Shown here piece by piece: positions 19,549 to 29,056 of a DNA stretch of 64,000 nucleotides. Location: NCBI GenBank assembly GCA_012295225.1, contig WMKK01000003.1, positions 677,788-741,787 of the forward strand. The letters are read 5' to 3'. The position numbers were made by a program, and so were the translations under genes. The DNA is from Ostreococcus mediterraneus. Taxonomy: Eukaryota > Chlorophyta > Mamiellophyceae > Mamiellales > Bathycoccaceae. Numbering within the stretch: the first letter of the stretch is position 1; each line of letters starts with the position of its first letter. The notes below the pieces were generated by a model. It saw nothing but the letters and a program-made list of their open reading frames with translations. It had not been told where the DNA came from and ran no database searches.

Positions 19549-22500
19549 TTACATGCAAGGACTACGTGCCAGACACGCCGTGCACGCTCCATCGAGCGCA
19601 CACGCGGCGTGAAATGTGTGTGAACACGGGAAGGTGATGATATCAGATGCGCCTCGAGTGAGCACCGAGCGGCGACACGCGGGACACGCGCTGAGATCCA
19701 TCTTGACGCCCCAATCGCCTCTGTCTTCGATAGAGGGCGATATCGGGGTGACGTGAGGAGCTTTGAGTGTCCATGCGTTTGCGTCCACATTGTCGTCTTC
19801 ATTGTCTGCGACGCGTCGGCGAACGAATGGAAGCGCTTCCACAGCGTCTGGGGATACAATTTCAGCTTCGAGTGCGGCGCGGAGCTGAGGAAATCTTCCA
19901 TACGTCCGAGGAGGAGGTCGATACAAGTGTCCATCGAGAGGCTCAAGAAGTTTAGCGGCGTTGCGACGCAAACCCAAATCAATCGCATGCTCGGTAGATA
20001 GCCATACGGTGGCGGTTGTGAGGATTCTGCTCAGCGCCACCGCCACGGGCTCCGTAGCTCGTTGAGGAGCGATAATCTTTGCCAAGACTTCATCTTCCGT
20101 TGCCTCGGTAATGCACTTAATCATCGCCGACGGACCTAGTACGGCAGAACCAATGCGCATGAGTCGCTCGATGCGTGCCGAGCACTTACTCACTTGTGGT
20201 GAGTCTTGACTGAAAGAAGACGCGAGCTCGGAGAGTGCTCGCCGAGCGCAATCGACGACGACTGTCGTAGCATCTTCAATCTGAACCGCTCGAAGACTCG
20301 CCACAAGATCCGTTTCTGCGGAATGCACACTCTTCTCGTCGTCATCGTACTCGAACAAGGCGTCTTTAAGCGTCTGAAGTTCGACAGAAACAAGAATTGG
20401 AGGCGTACTGTGCTGCTCTTTTGAACGCGCGCGCTGACGTTCTGGCGTCGTCTTTTTCAACGCTGGAGTGTCCAAGTCTAATTCATCCACTGCGCCTCGA
20501 AGTGAATGTTCGATTTTGTAAAGTAAAGCTTCACATGGATATTTTGGCAATCCACTTGAGTCTTCCGCTGTGCTCAATCGAAGCATTTCTTCGCAAATGT
20601 GACGCCATTGTCGTAAGGACGGAATGAGCTGCGTTGCGTCCAAGCTCACGCGACAAGCTGTGAGCTCTTCCACGCACTTCACGACTGTGTTCACACGACT
20701 TTGCATGGCTGTTCTGTACTCAAGCCTCAAATTTGTTCCAGAAGACGCAACATTTGTTTTCGACGGAGCGAGGGCATCGTATGTACTCCAATGTTCAAAG
20801 CGCGCGCCCTCGTCCACGAGCGCCGCCTCAGCCGCTTGAATCACACTGCGCCATTGAGCGTCATCAAACTTGTCACACTCTATCCAGTCTTGTTCATTCA
20901 CTGGAATTTCAACTTTGAAATCTTTGGGCACTAGAGATACCTTGGCGAGCTCGTTTGCTGGTGGCGATGACGGTTCTTCCTCTTGAGCGTCTTCTTCGTC
21001 TTCATCGTCTTCTATAATTTGTGCTTGTCTCTTAAGAACCACTTTCGCCGGTTTGGTTTTGGATGGACTGTTCCCTGCTGAACCGATTTCATTACTTGTA
21101 AATATTGACGTATCTTTCGTTGTTTTCGCAACGCCTCTTGGGTTATAGAAGAAAATGCCGCCATCGCTCTCAGCTTTCGGGTACTCGCCCAAAGCCGCTG
21201 ATACGCCTTCCTTCGGTAGAGCAAGCGCAGCGACTGCAGTCGCAGGCGGTTTTCCGCTCGGTGGTTTCCCGCTCGATTCACGTGGTCTAGATATTAACTG
21301 AATCGGAGATGGCGCAATGGCCTCCGCAGCCGTAGACTTTTCGCGAACATCTGCTCGAACATCTTCTATCGACGGTAATTTTGTGCCAACATCCGCACCC
21401 CAGCGAATTAGAACATTTAGTGCGTCCTTCACACCTGGATCTTGCACATCAGAGGTCTCAACTAACTCTCGACCTAATTTAAATAATGGTTCGTCGTAAA
21501 AGTCGAGTTTCCTGCACAGTTCCAACGCATCAACGACTCTAGTTACTGAAGTTTTGTCACGCGATGTATCCTCGATCAATCGCCTCACATCCGCAAATGA
21601 TTCCAAGCACCAGACCGAGTTACCCATGTCCCCAGCAGGCGTTAAGAAGAACGCGCGATGATGTGAGACGGCCATATCGACAAAACCAGCGCTCAAATCT
21701 TCGCTTCCAGACTCTTTGAACGGATACCAACGGGTAATCGCTGGAGAAGCAATATCTACGATGGCGACAGCTCGCTCGCTCGTCGATAACATGCATGGAC
21801 CAAGCTCGTGCAAGAGCCCGAACTCAAATTTCTTTGTCAATCTTTTGAGCTGATCTGCAGTCAAACCGTGTTCAGGTTGTTTCCATCCAGGCGTCGTTGA
21901 TGGTGCTGGAACCTCTGGCTTAAGCGTCGCCAACACCTCTGGTACAGTCTTTTGTCGATCGCTCTTAAATTTCGCTATCCAGAGCTTGCGCCCCGGACGA
22001 GCTAGCACCGCGTGCTCCACAACTGGTTCCGACGTCAAATCACCATCCGCCCACTCATCCATTTCCTCTTCCTCTTCGACGCCATCGTCGTCTAAACTCC
22101 TAGTTGAATATCTATGGAAGCAACTTCCGTATGCTCCTTCACGTTGCTTACTTCCTATGTCTACTTTCACGCCACCCGTGATGACTAGAACCTGCGCACT
22201 GCACTCTGCACTTAAAAGTGCATGAACATCACTTGGTGAAATATCGACTTGATGTATCTTGCTCGCGAGCTCTACAAATTCTGTCTTATTAGTTGTCGGC
22301 GGTCGCTCGCCCACGCGTCCGCCGTCGCACCACTCTAAGAAATCTGCAAAACTCATCACAGTTATCATCCCTCGATCACTGCCGGCGAATAAATCTCGAC
22401 CATTCGAGCTCCAACGCAACGCAGTGATTCGCTGTCCTCCATGTGAAGTCAATAAATAACCAACAGTCGCTCCGAAGGAACTTCTCCGCTGCGTCGCTTC

Positions 22501-22920
22501 TCCAGTCGCTAATCCATCAAGCTCAATCACTCGCACCGACCCATCGATGAAACCCATCGCACACAGGCGTCCACACGGTGAAACACGTATCGCACTCACA
22601 CTCTGCGGTGCCAAGCGCGAACCGTGCGCGACGAAATCAATTACCTCTGGCGTTAGCGTCGTCACAAACCGAGCTTTGCATTCCGCGCGATCCAATCCAC
22701 CTCCTCTTCCGCTCGTCGACGCTTCATCCTCGCCATCGACGGTTCTCGCAAACACATACGCACTCCCAGTATTCGCTCCGAGGAAGACGTGCGCGGGCGT
22801 GACGTCGATTGATGTGAAACGCACGCGCTTGCTGCTCACTAAACGCAAGTCTTCGCTCGACGCAATGCACCGCCAGCACACCGCGTCGTCGTCGCCACCG
22901 CCACCGCCGGCGTCCGTCAT
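19549..22920 (-). CDS. WD40-repeat protein with C-terminal RING-like finger, HPS5/endosomal-tether-like
   Basis: 1123 residues from the Met at 22920. Residues 1-450 contain beta-propeller-like blades (VSAIRVSPCGRLCAMGFIDG; ITALRWSSNGRDLFAGSDRG). The middle is helical and includes acidic low-complexity parts. The last 50 residues form a zinc-binding finger: CPACRR, then FPCSHTFHAACALDGACTAC, a RING-H2-like C3H2C-type layout as in Vps8, Vps11, Vps18 and Vps41. N-terminal propeller plus C-terminal finger is the plan of HOPS/CORVET and BLOC-2 (HPS5) subunits. The opening blade (sequence near SIDVTPAHVFLGANTGSAYV) looks most like HPS5/TECPR2. Role inferred: tethering in endosome or vacuole traffic. 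The subfamily is uncertain. Confidence 0.6.
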   Translation of the reverse strand: MTDAGGGGGDDDAVCWRCIASSEDLRLVSSKRVRFTSIDVTPAHVFLGANTGSAYVFARTVDGEDEASTSGRGGGLDRAECKARFVTTLTPEVIDFVAHGSRLAPQSVSAIRVSPCGRLCAMGFIDGSVRVIELDGLATGEATQRRSSFGATVGYLLTSHGGQRITALRWSSNGRDLFAGSDRGMITVMSFADFLEWCDGGRVGERPPTTNKTEFVELASKIHQVDISPSDVHALLSAECSAQVLVITGGVKVDIGSKQREGAYGSCFHRYSTRSLDDDGVEEEEEMDEWADGDLTSEPVVEHAVLARPGRKLWIAKFKSDRQKTVPEVLATLKPEVPAPSTTPGWKQPEHGLTADQLKRLTKKFEFGLLHELGPCMLSTSERAVAIVDIASPAITRWYPFKESGSEDLSAGFVDMAVSHHRAFFLTPAGDMGNSVWCLESFADVRRLIEDTSRDKTSVTRVVDALELCRKLDFYDEPLFKLGRELVETSDVQDPGVKDALNVLIRWGADVGTKLPSIEDVRADVREKSTAAEAIAPSPIQLISRPRESSGKPPSGKPPATAVAALALPKEGVSAALGEYPKAESDGGIFFYNPRGVAKTTKDTSIFTSNEIGSAGNSPSKTKPAKVVLKRQAQIIEDDEDEEDAQEEEPSSPPANELAKVSLVPKDFKVEIPVNEQDWIECDKFDDAQWRSVIQAAEAALVDEGARFEHWSTYDALAPSKTNVASSGTNLRLEYRTAMQSRVNTVVKCVEELTACRVSLDATQLIPSLRQWRHICEEMLRLSTAEDSSGLPKYPCEALLYKIEHSLRGAVDELDLDTPALKKTTPERQRARSKEQHSTPPILVSVELQTLKDALFEYDDDEKSVHSAETDLVASLRAVQIEDATTVVVDCARRALSELASSFSQDSPQVSKCSARIERLMRIGSAVLGPSAMIKCITEATEDEVLAKIIAPQRATEPVAVALSRILTTATVWLSTEHAIDLGLRRNAAKLLEPLDGHLYRPPPRTYGRFPQLRAALEAEIVSPDAVEALPFVRRRVADNEDDNVDANAWTLKAPHVTPISPSIEDRGDWGVKMDLSACPACRRSVLTRGASDIITFPCSHTFHAACALDGACTACLARSPCM

Positions 22921-23086
22921 CGCGGAGCGTTCAACGACGAACACTTCCGAACGGCGCCCAGCGATGCGGTGGTCTCGGCGCCGTCCGCGCGCCGCACTCT
23001 GTCGTTGCGCTCGCAGCGTGTGGTGTTTGCGTCCGGGACAAAGAAAAAGAAAAAGACCGTCACCGCGGCATTTCTGCGCGCGCGGC

Positions 23087-23983
23087 ATGAGCGCACACGC
23101 GCGCTATGAACTCATGTTTAAGGACAAGGCTGGTTTGCGCGACGCCATCGGTGCGCTTCGGCGTCGGTACGGCGCGCACGCGGCGCTCCAGGTAAATTTA
23201 CCAAACAAGGACAAAAGCGATGACATCTTGAGTTGGATTGATGCGGTCCGTGCGCTCGAAGGCGGGGACGACATCGATATCGTGCCGCATTATAGCATGA
23301 AGAATAATTACCATCGCGACGTGAACGCTGGGTTGTCGAAGCTGGAGACGTTTGCGAGGACGTGTGCGACGCGCGGGACAAAGAGGTGTTTGTTAGTGAC
23401 AGGTTCGGGCGACCGGAAGCTTGATTCGGTGGAGGCATTGCGGCGGCTCGGGATGGATCGTGCATTCAAGCGCGATGTCGTGCAAGATGGTGGATTCAAG
23501 TTTGAGTGCGCGTTTAATCCGTATTTCCCAGAAAAGTCAGAGTTGGACCGCGAGTTTGAGCGTTTGGAGAAAAAGTTGAATAGTGGGCTCGTCGGCGGAT
23601 TATGGTTGCAGATTGGCTCGGATTGCGACGCCCTTGACGCTGCACTCGTCCGAATAAAAAATATGTCAGTCAAGAATGTGGATGCACCGTTACGTTTGCA
23701 CGGATCGGTGTTCATGCCTTCTAAACAGCTCTTGGCGCAAATGAAATTTCGCCCGTGGCGTGGTGTCTTCTTGTCAGAGGAGTGGCTTGAATCGGTCGAG
23801 AACGCCGAACGGGTGACTATGAAGCAATTGGAAATATTCGCACGTCACGGAGTACACCCTCTGATTGAATCTGGCTTGGTTACTGATGCCCAGTTTGACC
23901 AATGTGAGCGACTTTTGGCGGCGTATCACAAGCACAACAAGCGCGCTCAAGCTGAAGACGAAGACGACGCCAACACAACGTAG
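23087..23983 (+). CDS. MTHFR-fold (FAD-linked reductase-like) protein, uncharacterised
   Basis: 298 residues. A predicted alpha/beta barrel: VPHYSMKNNYHRDV, RCLLVTGSGDRKLDSVEALR, CAFNPYFPEKSELDREF and LWLQIGSD lie at the ends of hydrophobic strands. The order suggests the methylenetetrahydrofolate reductase superfamily, whose members have a strand with a Gly-Asp turn and a C-terminal IQSG-like block, but the protein is shorter than a true MTHFR and lacks the regulatory half. The C-terminal tail is acidic. The chosen Met is the first after the GC-rich region shared with the divergent HPS5-like gene; the frame itself stays open upstream to 22547 on top of that gene. I would not assign an activity. 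Confidence 0.55.
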   Translation: MSAHARYELMFKDKAGLRDAIGALRRRYGAHAALQVNLPNKDKSDDILSWIDAVRALEGGDDIDIVPHYSMKNNYHRDVNAGLSKLETFARTCATRGTKRCLLVTGSGDRKLDSVEALRRLGMDRAFKRDVVQDGGFKFECAFNPYFPEKSELDREFERLEKKLNSGLVGGLWLQIGSDCDALDAALVRIKNMSVKNVDAPLRLHGSVFMPSKQLLAQMKFRPWRGVFLSEEWLESVENAERVTMKQLEIFARHGVHPLIESGLVTDAQFDQCERLLAAYHKHNKRAQAEDEDDANTT

Positions 23984-24059
23984 TAGTTTATCATTCATCA
24001 TAGAAATCATTCAATTCAAGGTTCTAGTTCTAGTTGTAAGTCGTATAGGTTGCTCTCTA

Positions 24060-25562
24060 TTATTCGTTCGCACTCAAAGATTTCCAACTCGAAACGAGAA
24101 GTTTTTGGACGCACATGAGGGCGTATTTGCGCACTTCGTCGTCTTCGTGTGACATTAATCGCATGGCGTGATCTTTTCCTCCCAAATCGTTCGCTAAGAA
24201 ACGCCCAGCAGGATAGTGCACGGCAAACTCACCAATATCATGAATCGCTACAGCGAGCGTCTTCGGGTCCATGGTTTCAGAGCCGTCAACAAGTTTGATG
24301 AGTACACGAAGTATTTGGCAGTTGTTATCTGTCAATTTCGTCGCGCATTCGCGCCAGAATCCCTCGTCCTTATGCGCTGCGCTCCACTCTAAACTTCCAC
24401 TCATCACCTCGTTGCGATAGCGTTCCCAACTACTCGCCTCTTTGCGACGAGCGCGTAAATCTTCGTCAAGTTCGGTGAGCGTCGACGATAGCTCTTCGTC
24501 TTCAAATCCACGCAACGACAAATTATTCACAACTTTGCGCAACGACTCATCAACCGCGGTAAAGTTGTCACCAACCGCATCACCATCAACACCGTGTCGA
24601 TCAGTGATGTTCTTCAGCGCTAAAATAGCTACACGAATCACTTTTTCTTTTGTCGCTGAAGCCGCGCACGCCATGAGCGCTTTGACAGACATGGCGCCTC
24701 TTGCGCACATCGCTCGTCTCGCGTTAGTGTTGAAACTCATCAACCAAAAACAAAGCGCAACCTCATACATCACTTGCACGCTTTGCGACGGTGCTGAGTG
24801 TAGGAGCGGAGTGAGTAACTCAACCGCGCCTTCGCTCGCCGCGAGCTCGCGCGCCTCAGGAATCTCCAAAACCATCGCCAACGTCCCTACAACCGCTGGA
24901 ATAACTCGCTCATTCATCTCATGCGCACCCGAACGCAACTCTCGTACCGCCCACCGCGTTAATGTACGTATCGCACCCTTCACACTCGTCTGTTTCGTCT
25001 CATTCGCCTTTTTCGGTCGCGCGCGCACCATCGCCGCCAACGCGCGCGACGCCTTCTCCTTTATAAACCACGAACTCGCATCCTCCGGTCGCTCCAACGT
25101 TCGCCCAACCGTCCCGTACGCATCCTGTCCCAACACTTCCTCCGCACCACTTCCAACGTGATTCACGAATAACTCTGCACCGCTCGCGCCTTCTTTCGCC
25201 GAAGCGTCCCACGCGCGTTGAAACAGCACCACATCCATCAACGCCAACACGTGCTCCGTCGCGTCCACCGCTCCAACGTTACGCAGCGTCCCGAGCAAGG
25301 TTTCGCACACAGCATCCCCGTGATGCTTTATCGTCGCCCGCATCGTTGTCACCGCATCGTACGACGGCTGAGCGCCCGGTCGACGATCAGCGACATCGCC
25401 ATCGGCATCGAGCATCGTCAACGCGCGCGCGACGTCGGCAATCTTTGTTAACCGCGCGACGTCTTCTTCATTCATGAGCCGCCCGCGAACGAATGATTCC
25501 CACGCAGGTTCGCGCATCAACGCATCCCGCGTCGAACTCGTCGTCGTCGTCGTCAAAGTCAT
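24060..25562 (-). CDS. V-type proton ATPase subunit H
   Basis: 500 residues. Armadillo/HEAT-like helices make up the whole protein. Diagnostic parts are the N-terminal EPAWESFVRGRLMNEEDV, YEVALCFWLMSFN in the middle, and a C-terminal block with DPKTLAVAIHDIGEFAVHYP, ending GGKDHAMRLMSHEDDEVRKY, which is the best-conserved part of subunit H. In the family this subunit sits at the stator between V1 and V0 and silences ATP hydrolysis in free V1. The start at 25562 was chosen because it lies just before the conserved part; a Met at 25595 would nearly touch the divergent coiled-coil gene, and the frame remains open to 25925 inside it. Confidence 0.9.
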   Translation of the reverse strand: MTLTTTTTSSTRDALMREPAWESFVRGRLMNEEDVARLTKIADVARALTMLDADGDVADRRPGAQPSYDAVTTMRATIKHHGDAVCETLLGTLRNVGAVDATEHVLALMDVVLFQRAWDASAKEGASGAELFVNHVGSGAEEVLGQDAYGTVGRTLERPEDASSWFIKEKASRALAAMVRARPKKANETKQTSVKGAIRTLTRWAVRELRSGAHEMNERVIPAVVGTLAMVLEIPEARELAASEGAVELLTPLLHSAPSQSVQVMYEVALCFWLMSFNTNARRAMCARGAMSVKALMACAASATKEKVIRVAILALKNITDRHGVDGDAVGDNFTAVDESLRKVVNNLSLRGFEDEELSSTLTELDEDLRARRKEASSWERYRNEVMSGSLEWSAAHKDEGFWRECATKLTDNNCQILRVLIKLVDGSETMDPKTLAVAIHDIGEFAVHYPAGRFLANDLGGKDHAMRLMSHEDDEVRKYALMCVQKLLVSSWKSLSANE

Positions 25563-25601
25563 GCCGAAGGATGTCACACTGTGACGCCATTGCATCGCAC
25601 C

Positions 25602-26009
25602 ATGGTCACCGCATCGGCGACGACGACGACGCCGCTGGCGCGCCCAGCACGCGCGCGACGCGCGGCACGCGTCACGCCTCGCGCGCTCCCGCCGTTTCGT
25701 AGCGATAAGAGCGAGATTAACCGGCTGAAATATGTCATAGAGACGCTCGAAGCGCAGGTGCGCGAGCTCGCGGCGGACGCGCGCGAGGCGAAAGAGACTG
25801 CGGCTCACGCGGTTGATTCGCTTGATATGTATAAGCGTCGATTGAAAGAGGCGGAGAAGGATGTGTTCAAGCTGGAAAAGGCGTTGGAGGAGAAGACGGC
25901 GGCATTTGAGATGGGTATGGCGCAAGCGAGACGACAGATAAAGTTCACCGAAGAACGCATGCGCGAGGCGGAATGCGCGCGGGACGAAGCCATGGGTGGT
26001 GGTAGATGA
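25602..26009 (+). CDS. small coiled-coil protein, probably plastid-targeted
   Basis: 135 residues from 25602. The first 35 residues are Thr/Ala/Arg-rich with Pro, like a plastid transit peptide. The rest is one long heptad-bearing coiled coil (INRLKYVIETLEAQVRELAA, then ERMREAECARDEAMGG). No known family is recognised. It is head to head with the V-ATPase H gene, 39 bases between start codons, and converges with the PPR-CBS gene 77 bases downstream. Confidence 0.55.
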   Translation: MVTASATTTTPLARPARARRAARVTPRALPPFRSDKSEINRLKYVIETLEAQVRELAADAREAKETAAHAVDSLDMYKRRLKEAEKDVFKLEKALEEKTAAFEMGMAQARRQIKFTEERMREAECARDEAMGGGR

Positions 26010-26086
26010 TTAGTATTAGTGAAAGCAAATGCGCGAAAATGTAGTATTAAATAGGTGCTAAGTGTGTGTATTATTGTTGGTGCAGC

Positions 26087-28780
26087 TTAACGCGGCGAGT
26101 TTGGGGGCGAACGACGAGGATTGACGAGGATGTCATCCTGTCGCACGACGCCAGTGAGACGACCTTGGTTGTCGACAATGGCGATGAGCGCCGCGGCGTC
26201 GCGAACGCAAATCATCGCCGCTTCACCGACAGTTGTTGTTTCATTGGATAGTCGCTCGGGCGCAGCGCCCATGACTTGGCCAATGGTGACCTCGGCGCCG
26301 ACGTAAGAGTCGGCTCGACGAAACGTGCCGATTGGCACGCCCGTGTCGTCATCGACGACGACGGCGGTGTTGTTATTACGTAATCGCTCGAGTGCCTCGG
26401 TAACGATCTCAGAGCGCCGGACGACGACGCCTTCGCGCATGCTGTCGCCGATGTTTGGCAAAATGCGCTGAATTGGCTCATTGGGCGCGACGCCATCCTT
26501 GAACAACAACGGCTCGACGGCTCCGGCGTTCACGGCGCTCGCCCAACCGCCGCGCGGCGGAGGCGCGGGCGACGCGCCGATGCCCTCTTCGTCGAATTCG
26601 TCGTACGACCACGCGCCGTCGAGCAAGTCCAAAGCTTGCGTGACGCTCCATACGTCCGGTTTTTCCCATCGGCACAACGACGCTACGGGATCTTCATCGA
26701 ATGTATTTTTCAAGCCTTCTTCCTCTTCATCGTCGCCGTCGTCGAATGATTCGTCGAACTTGACATCGCATTCGAGAACTTCTTGAACGAATAGCGCGAC
26801 GAGCACACCGCTCGAGCGCGCGCGGAAAACTTTCGCCGCAGCTTCTTCGCTCCGGTTTTGTACGCTAAAGATTGCCGCTCGAGCGCCTTCGACGTCACCC
26901 GCCGCCGCGCACGCCTCGGCTTGAAACATGTCGCACTCAGCCGCAATCTCTTCAGATTTGTTCTTCTTACGAAGTTTATTGCCAACTGCACGCACACCGT
27001 CGATGTCTCCACTCGTCGCTAACGATCGCATAACGGTAAAGTACACCGACGGGGAGATGTACAAATTCTGCTTGATGCCAAACTCGAGCGCGTAGAGCGC
27101 ATTCTTCATATCGCCGTACGCCACAAAAGCGTTGACAAAGGCGCCAATGACGATGCCATCGTAGCTCACTTCTTTTTCTCTAAATTCACGCCACAAATCA
27201 ATGACGACATCAACGCCGCCAGCGTGTTCTTTACCTGCGAGCTCTCGCGCCGCGGCGCACTCGGCGACGAGCGTCGTGGTGTACGACACCTCATTCGGGC
27301 GCCTGTTTTCATCCTTTAAGCGACTCATGCGTTTCAACAGCGCCCGGCACCAGTCAGGACGTCCAGCTTTGGCACACGCGGATAACGTGATATTATACGT
27401 CACTCGAGTTGGTTCGACGCCCGCGCGCGCCATCTCTGGAAGCACATTCAAGCACAGCAACGCGTCGTTGCTTCGCGCGCACGCCTTGACGAGCGCGTTC
27501 CATAAATACTCATCTTCGTTGAAAGTATCCCCCTTGACGCGACCTTCCCAAGTTTGAATGCGTTTCATAAAATTTCTTGTGCGTTGTACGTCCCCATTCG
27601 TCGCGCACGCGTCAAGCGCGGCGAATAACATGCGCGTCGTCGCTGTACGTTTTGGGTGCCACTCCGTGCCCATGTCATCCTTCTTGCCAAACTTTGGCAC
27701 GTCGTCTCGCGTCCACTTCCAAGAACCACGCATGATGATGTTCCCGCGTTTGCCTAGACCAAACTTTCCATCTTTTGGTCCTCGTCCTTTTTCCCATTGA
27801 TCTAAAAGCTCGAGCGCCTCGAGCAGACGGCCTTCGCGCGCGTAGCCGAGCATGAGCGCGCTGTACGCCGGCGCCCCGGCGCCGCACTCGTTGACGCCGT
27901 CGAGCTGCATCAACATCTTGTACGCCACGTCTAATTCTTTGCACTTTACGCACGCGCCGATGACAGCACCTATTGTAATCTTCCGTCCATTCGGCGTCGA
28001 TGGTATCGATGACATTTCCAACAGCTCAAACACATCCTCTAAACGTCGAGCGTCGCCGAGCTCTTTAATCTTGGACGTGAGCCGCCTGCCACCCAACGGA
28101 ACCAACTTTGACCTCGACCCATCGCGAGCGGGCGCACCCCTACGCGTCGACGGTTTCACCGCTTTAAATGCACGATTGAGCTCCGCCATAGGCACCGCCG
28201 ATGCCGACGCCGACGCGCGCCAGCCGTCGTCTTTGTCATTTTCGTCATCTGCGTCCACGCTCTCGGTCGAGTCTAAATCCAACGTCCCGCCGACCGTGCT
28301 CAAGTGCCTCCACGACGACCGATCATCGCTCTTCCTCGCCACACCGCTCGTACCATCACGCGGTCGTCTACTGCTACTTCGCCCTCGATCGTTCATGCTT
28401 TCCCACGCCCCGAGCGACGCTAAAGAAGCATCTTCTTCATCATCATCGTCTTCATCAAACGTGGGCTCTCTCGCGCGAGCTCCCCCCCGCCCCGCCGCGC
28501 GCGCGCGCACGCCTCGCGATCGACCGCGTCCTATCGACGCAAACCCTTCACACGGACCCCTCGCGCGCGCGCTCATCCCGAACGACGCCCCGCGCGACGC
28601 GTACGACGCGTCGGCAGTCGACGTTGCCAGCCCATCGCATCGCGCCGCCCGCGACATCCCATCGCATCTTGCGTGCCCCGCGCCGCTCGCGCGCGCTCGC
28701 CCCGCGCGGTGACCGGGGCCGAGCGCACCGACGATGTGCGACGACGCCGAGGTCGTCGCCGCCGGTGACGCGCGCATCAT
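26087..28780 (-). CDS. pentatricopeptide-repeat protein with C-terminal CBS domain pair
   Basis: 897 residues. An Ala/Arg/Ser-rich leader of about 90 residues suggests an organelle, most likely the plastid. PPR-type repeats run from about residue 240 to 650, for example VEPTRVTYNITLSACAKAGR, APAYSALMLGYAREGRLLEA and NEVSYTTTLVAECAAARELA. The last 130 residues form two CBS motifs: ERLRNNNTAVVVDDDTGVPI, then an ending ALIAIVDNQGRLTGVVRQDD. PPR arrays bind RNA; CBS pairs bind adenosyl ligands. The same fusion is known from Arabidopsis (At5g10690). The start is at the edge of the 276-base divergent spacer shared with the FHA gene. Confidence 0.82.
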   Translation of the reverse strand: MMRASPAATTSASSHIVGALGPGHRAGRARASGAGHARCDGMSRAARCDGLATSTADASYASRGASFGMSARARGPCEGFASIGRGRSRGVRARAAGRGGARAREPTFDEDDDDEEDASLASLGAWESMNDRGRSSSRRPRDGTSGVARKSDDRSSWRHLSTVGGTLDLDSTESVDADDENDKDDGWRASASASAVPMAELNRAFKAVKPSTRRGAPARDGSRSKLVPLGGRRLTSKIKELGDARRLEDVFELLEMSSIPSTPNGRKITIGAVIGACVKCKELDVAYKMLMQLDGVNECGAGAPAYSALMLGYAREGRLLEALELLDQWEKGRGPKDGKFGLGKRGNIIMRGSWKWTRDDVPKFGKKDDMGTEWHPKRTATTRMLFAALDACATNGDVQRTRNFMKRIQTWEGRVKGDTFNEDEYLWNALVKACARSNDALLCLNVLPEMARAGVEPTRVTYNITLSACAKAGRPDWCRALLKRMSRLKDENRRPNEVSYTTTLVAECAAARELAGKEHAGGVDVVIDLWREFREKEVSYDGIVIGAFVNAFVAYGDMKNALYALEFGIKQNLYISPSVYFTVMRSLATSGDIDGVRAVGNKLRKKNKSEEIAAECDMFQAEACAAAGDVEGARAAIFSVQNRSEEAAAKVFRARSSGVLVALFVQEVLECDVKFDESFDDGDDEEEEGLKNTFDEDPVASLCRWEKPDVWSVTQALDLLDGAWSYDEFDEEGIGASPAPPPRGGWASAVNAGAVEPLLFKDGVAPNEPIQRILPNIGDSMREGVVVRRSEIVTEALERLRNNNTAVVVDDDTGVPIGTFRRADSYVGAEVTIGQVMGAAPERLSNETTTVGEAAMICVRDAAALIAIVDNQGRLTGVVRQDDILVNPRRSPPNSPR

Positions 28781-28913
28781 CGATGCGGCGCTGTGCGGGC
28801 GAACGCGCGCGGTCGAGGCGTCTTATCCACGACCGCGCCCTGCGTGTGCGATCCTGTGGTTTTTTATCATTTGATCCTCTTAACCAATGTACAGTATGTA
28901 CTCGAGGGGTATC

Positions 28914-29010
28914 AGGGTTTAGAGATACATATTGTACGGCGAGTTATACCGTATATATGTTCACGAAATTGTGTTTTCAAACGCGCGTTCGAACGCGCGT
29001 TCGAACGCGC
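28914..29010. promoter_or_regulatory. divergent promoter with telo-box and GCGCGTTCGAACGCGC palindromes
   Basis: Between the PPR-CBS and FHA genes there is AGGGTTTA at 28914-28921 (telo-box-like), and at 28982-29010 two overlapping copies of the 16-base perfect palindrome GCGCGTTCGAACGCGC (each reads the same on both strands). The palindrome pair ends about 47 bases before the FHA start codon. Sequence symmetry is seen; binding by a dimeric factor is inference. Confidence 0.45.
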
Positions 29011-29056
29011 GCTCGCGGCACACCGCGCCGTCGCTGCGCCGCGCCGCCGACGACAG

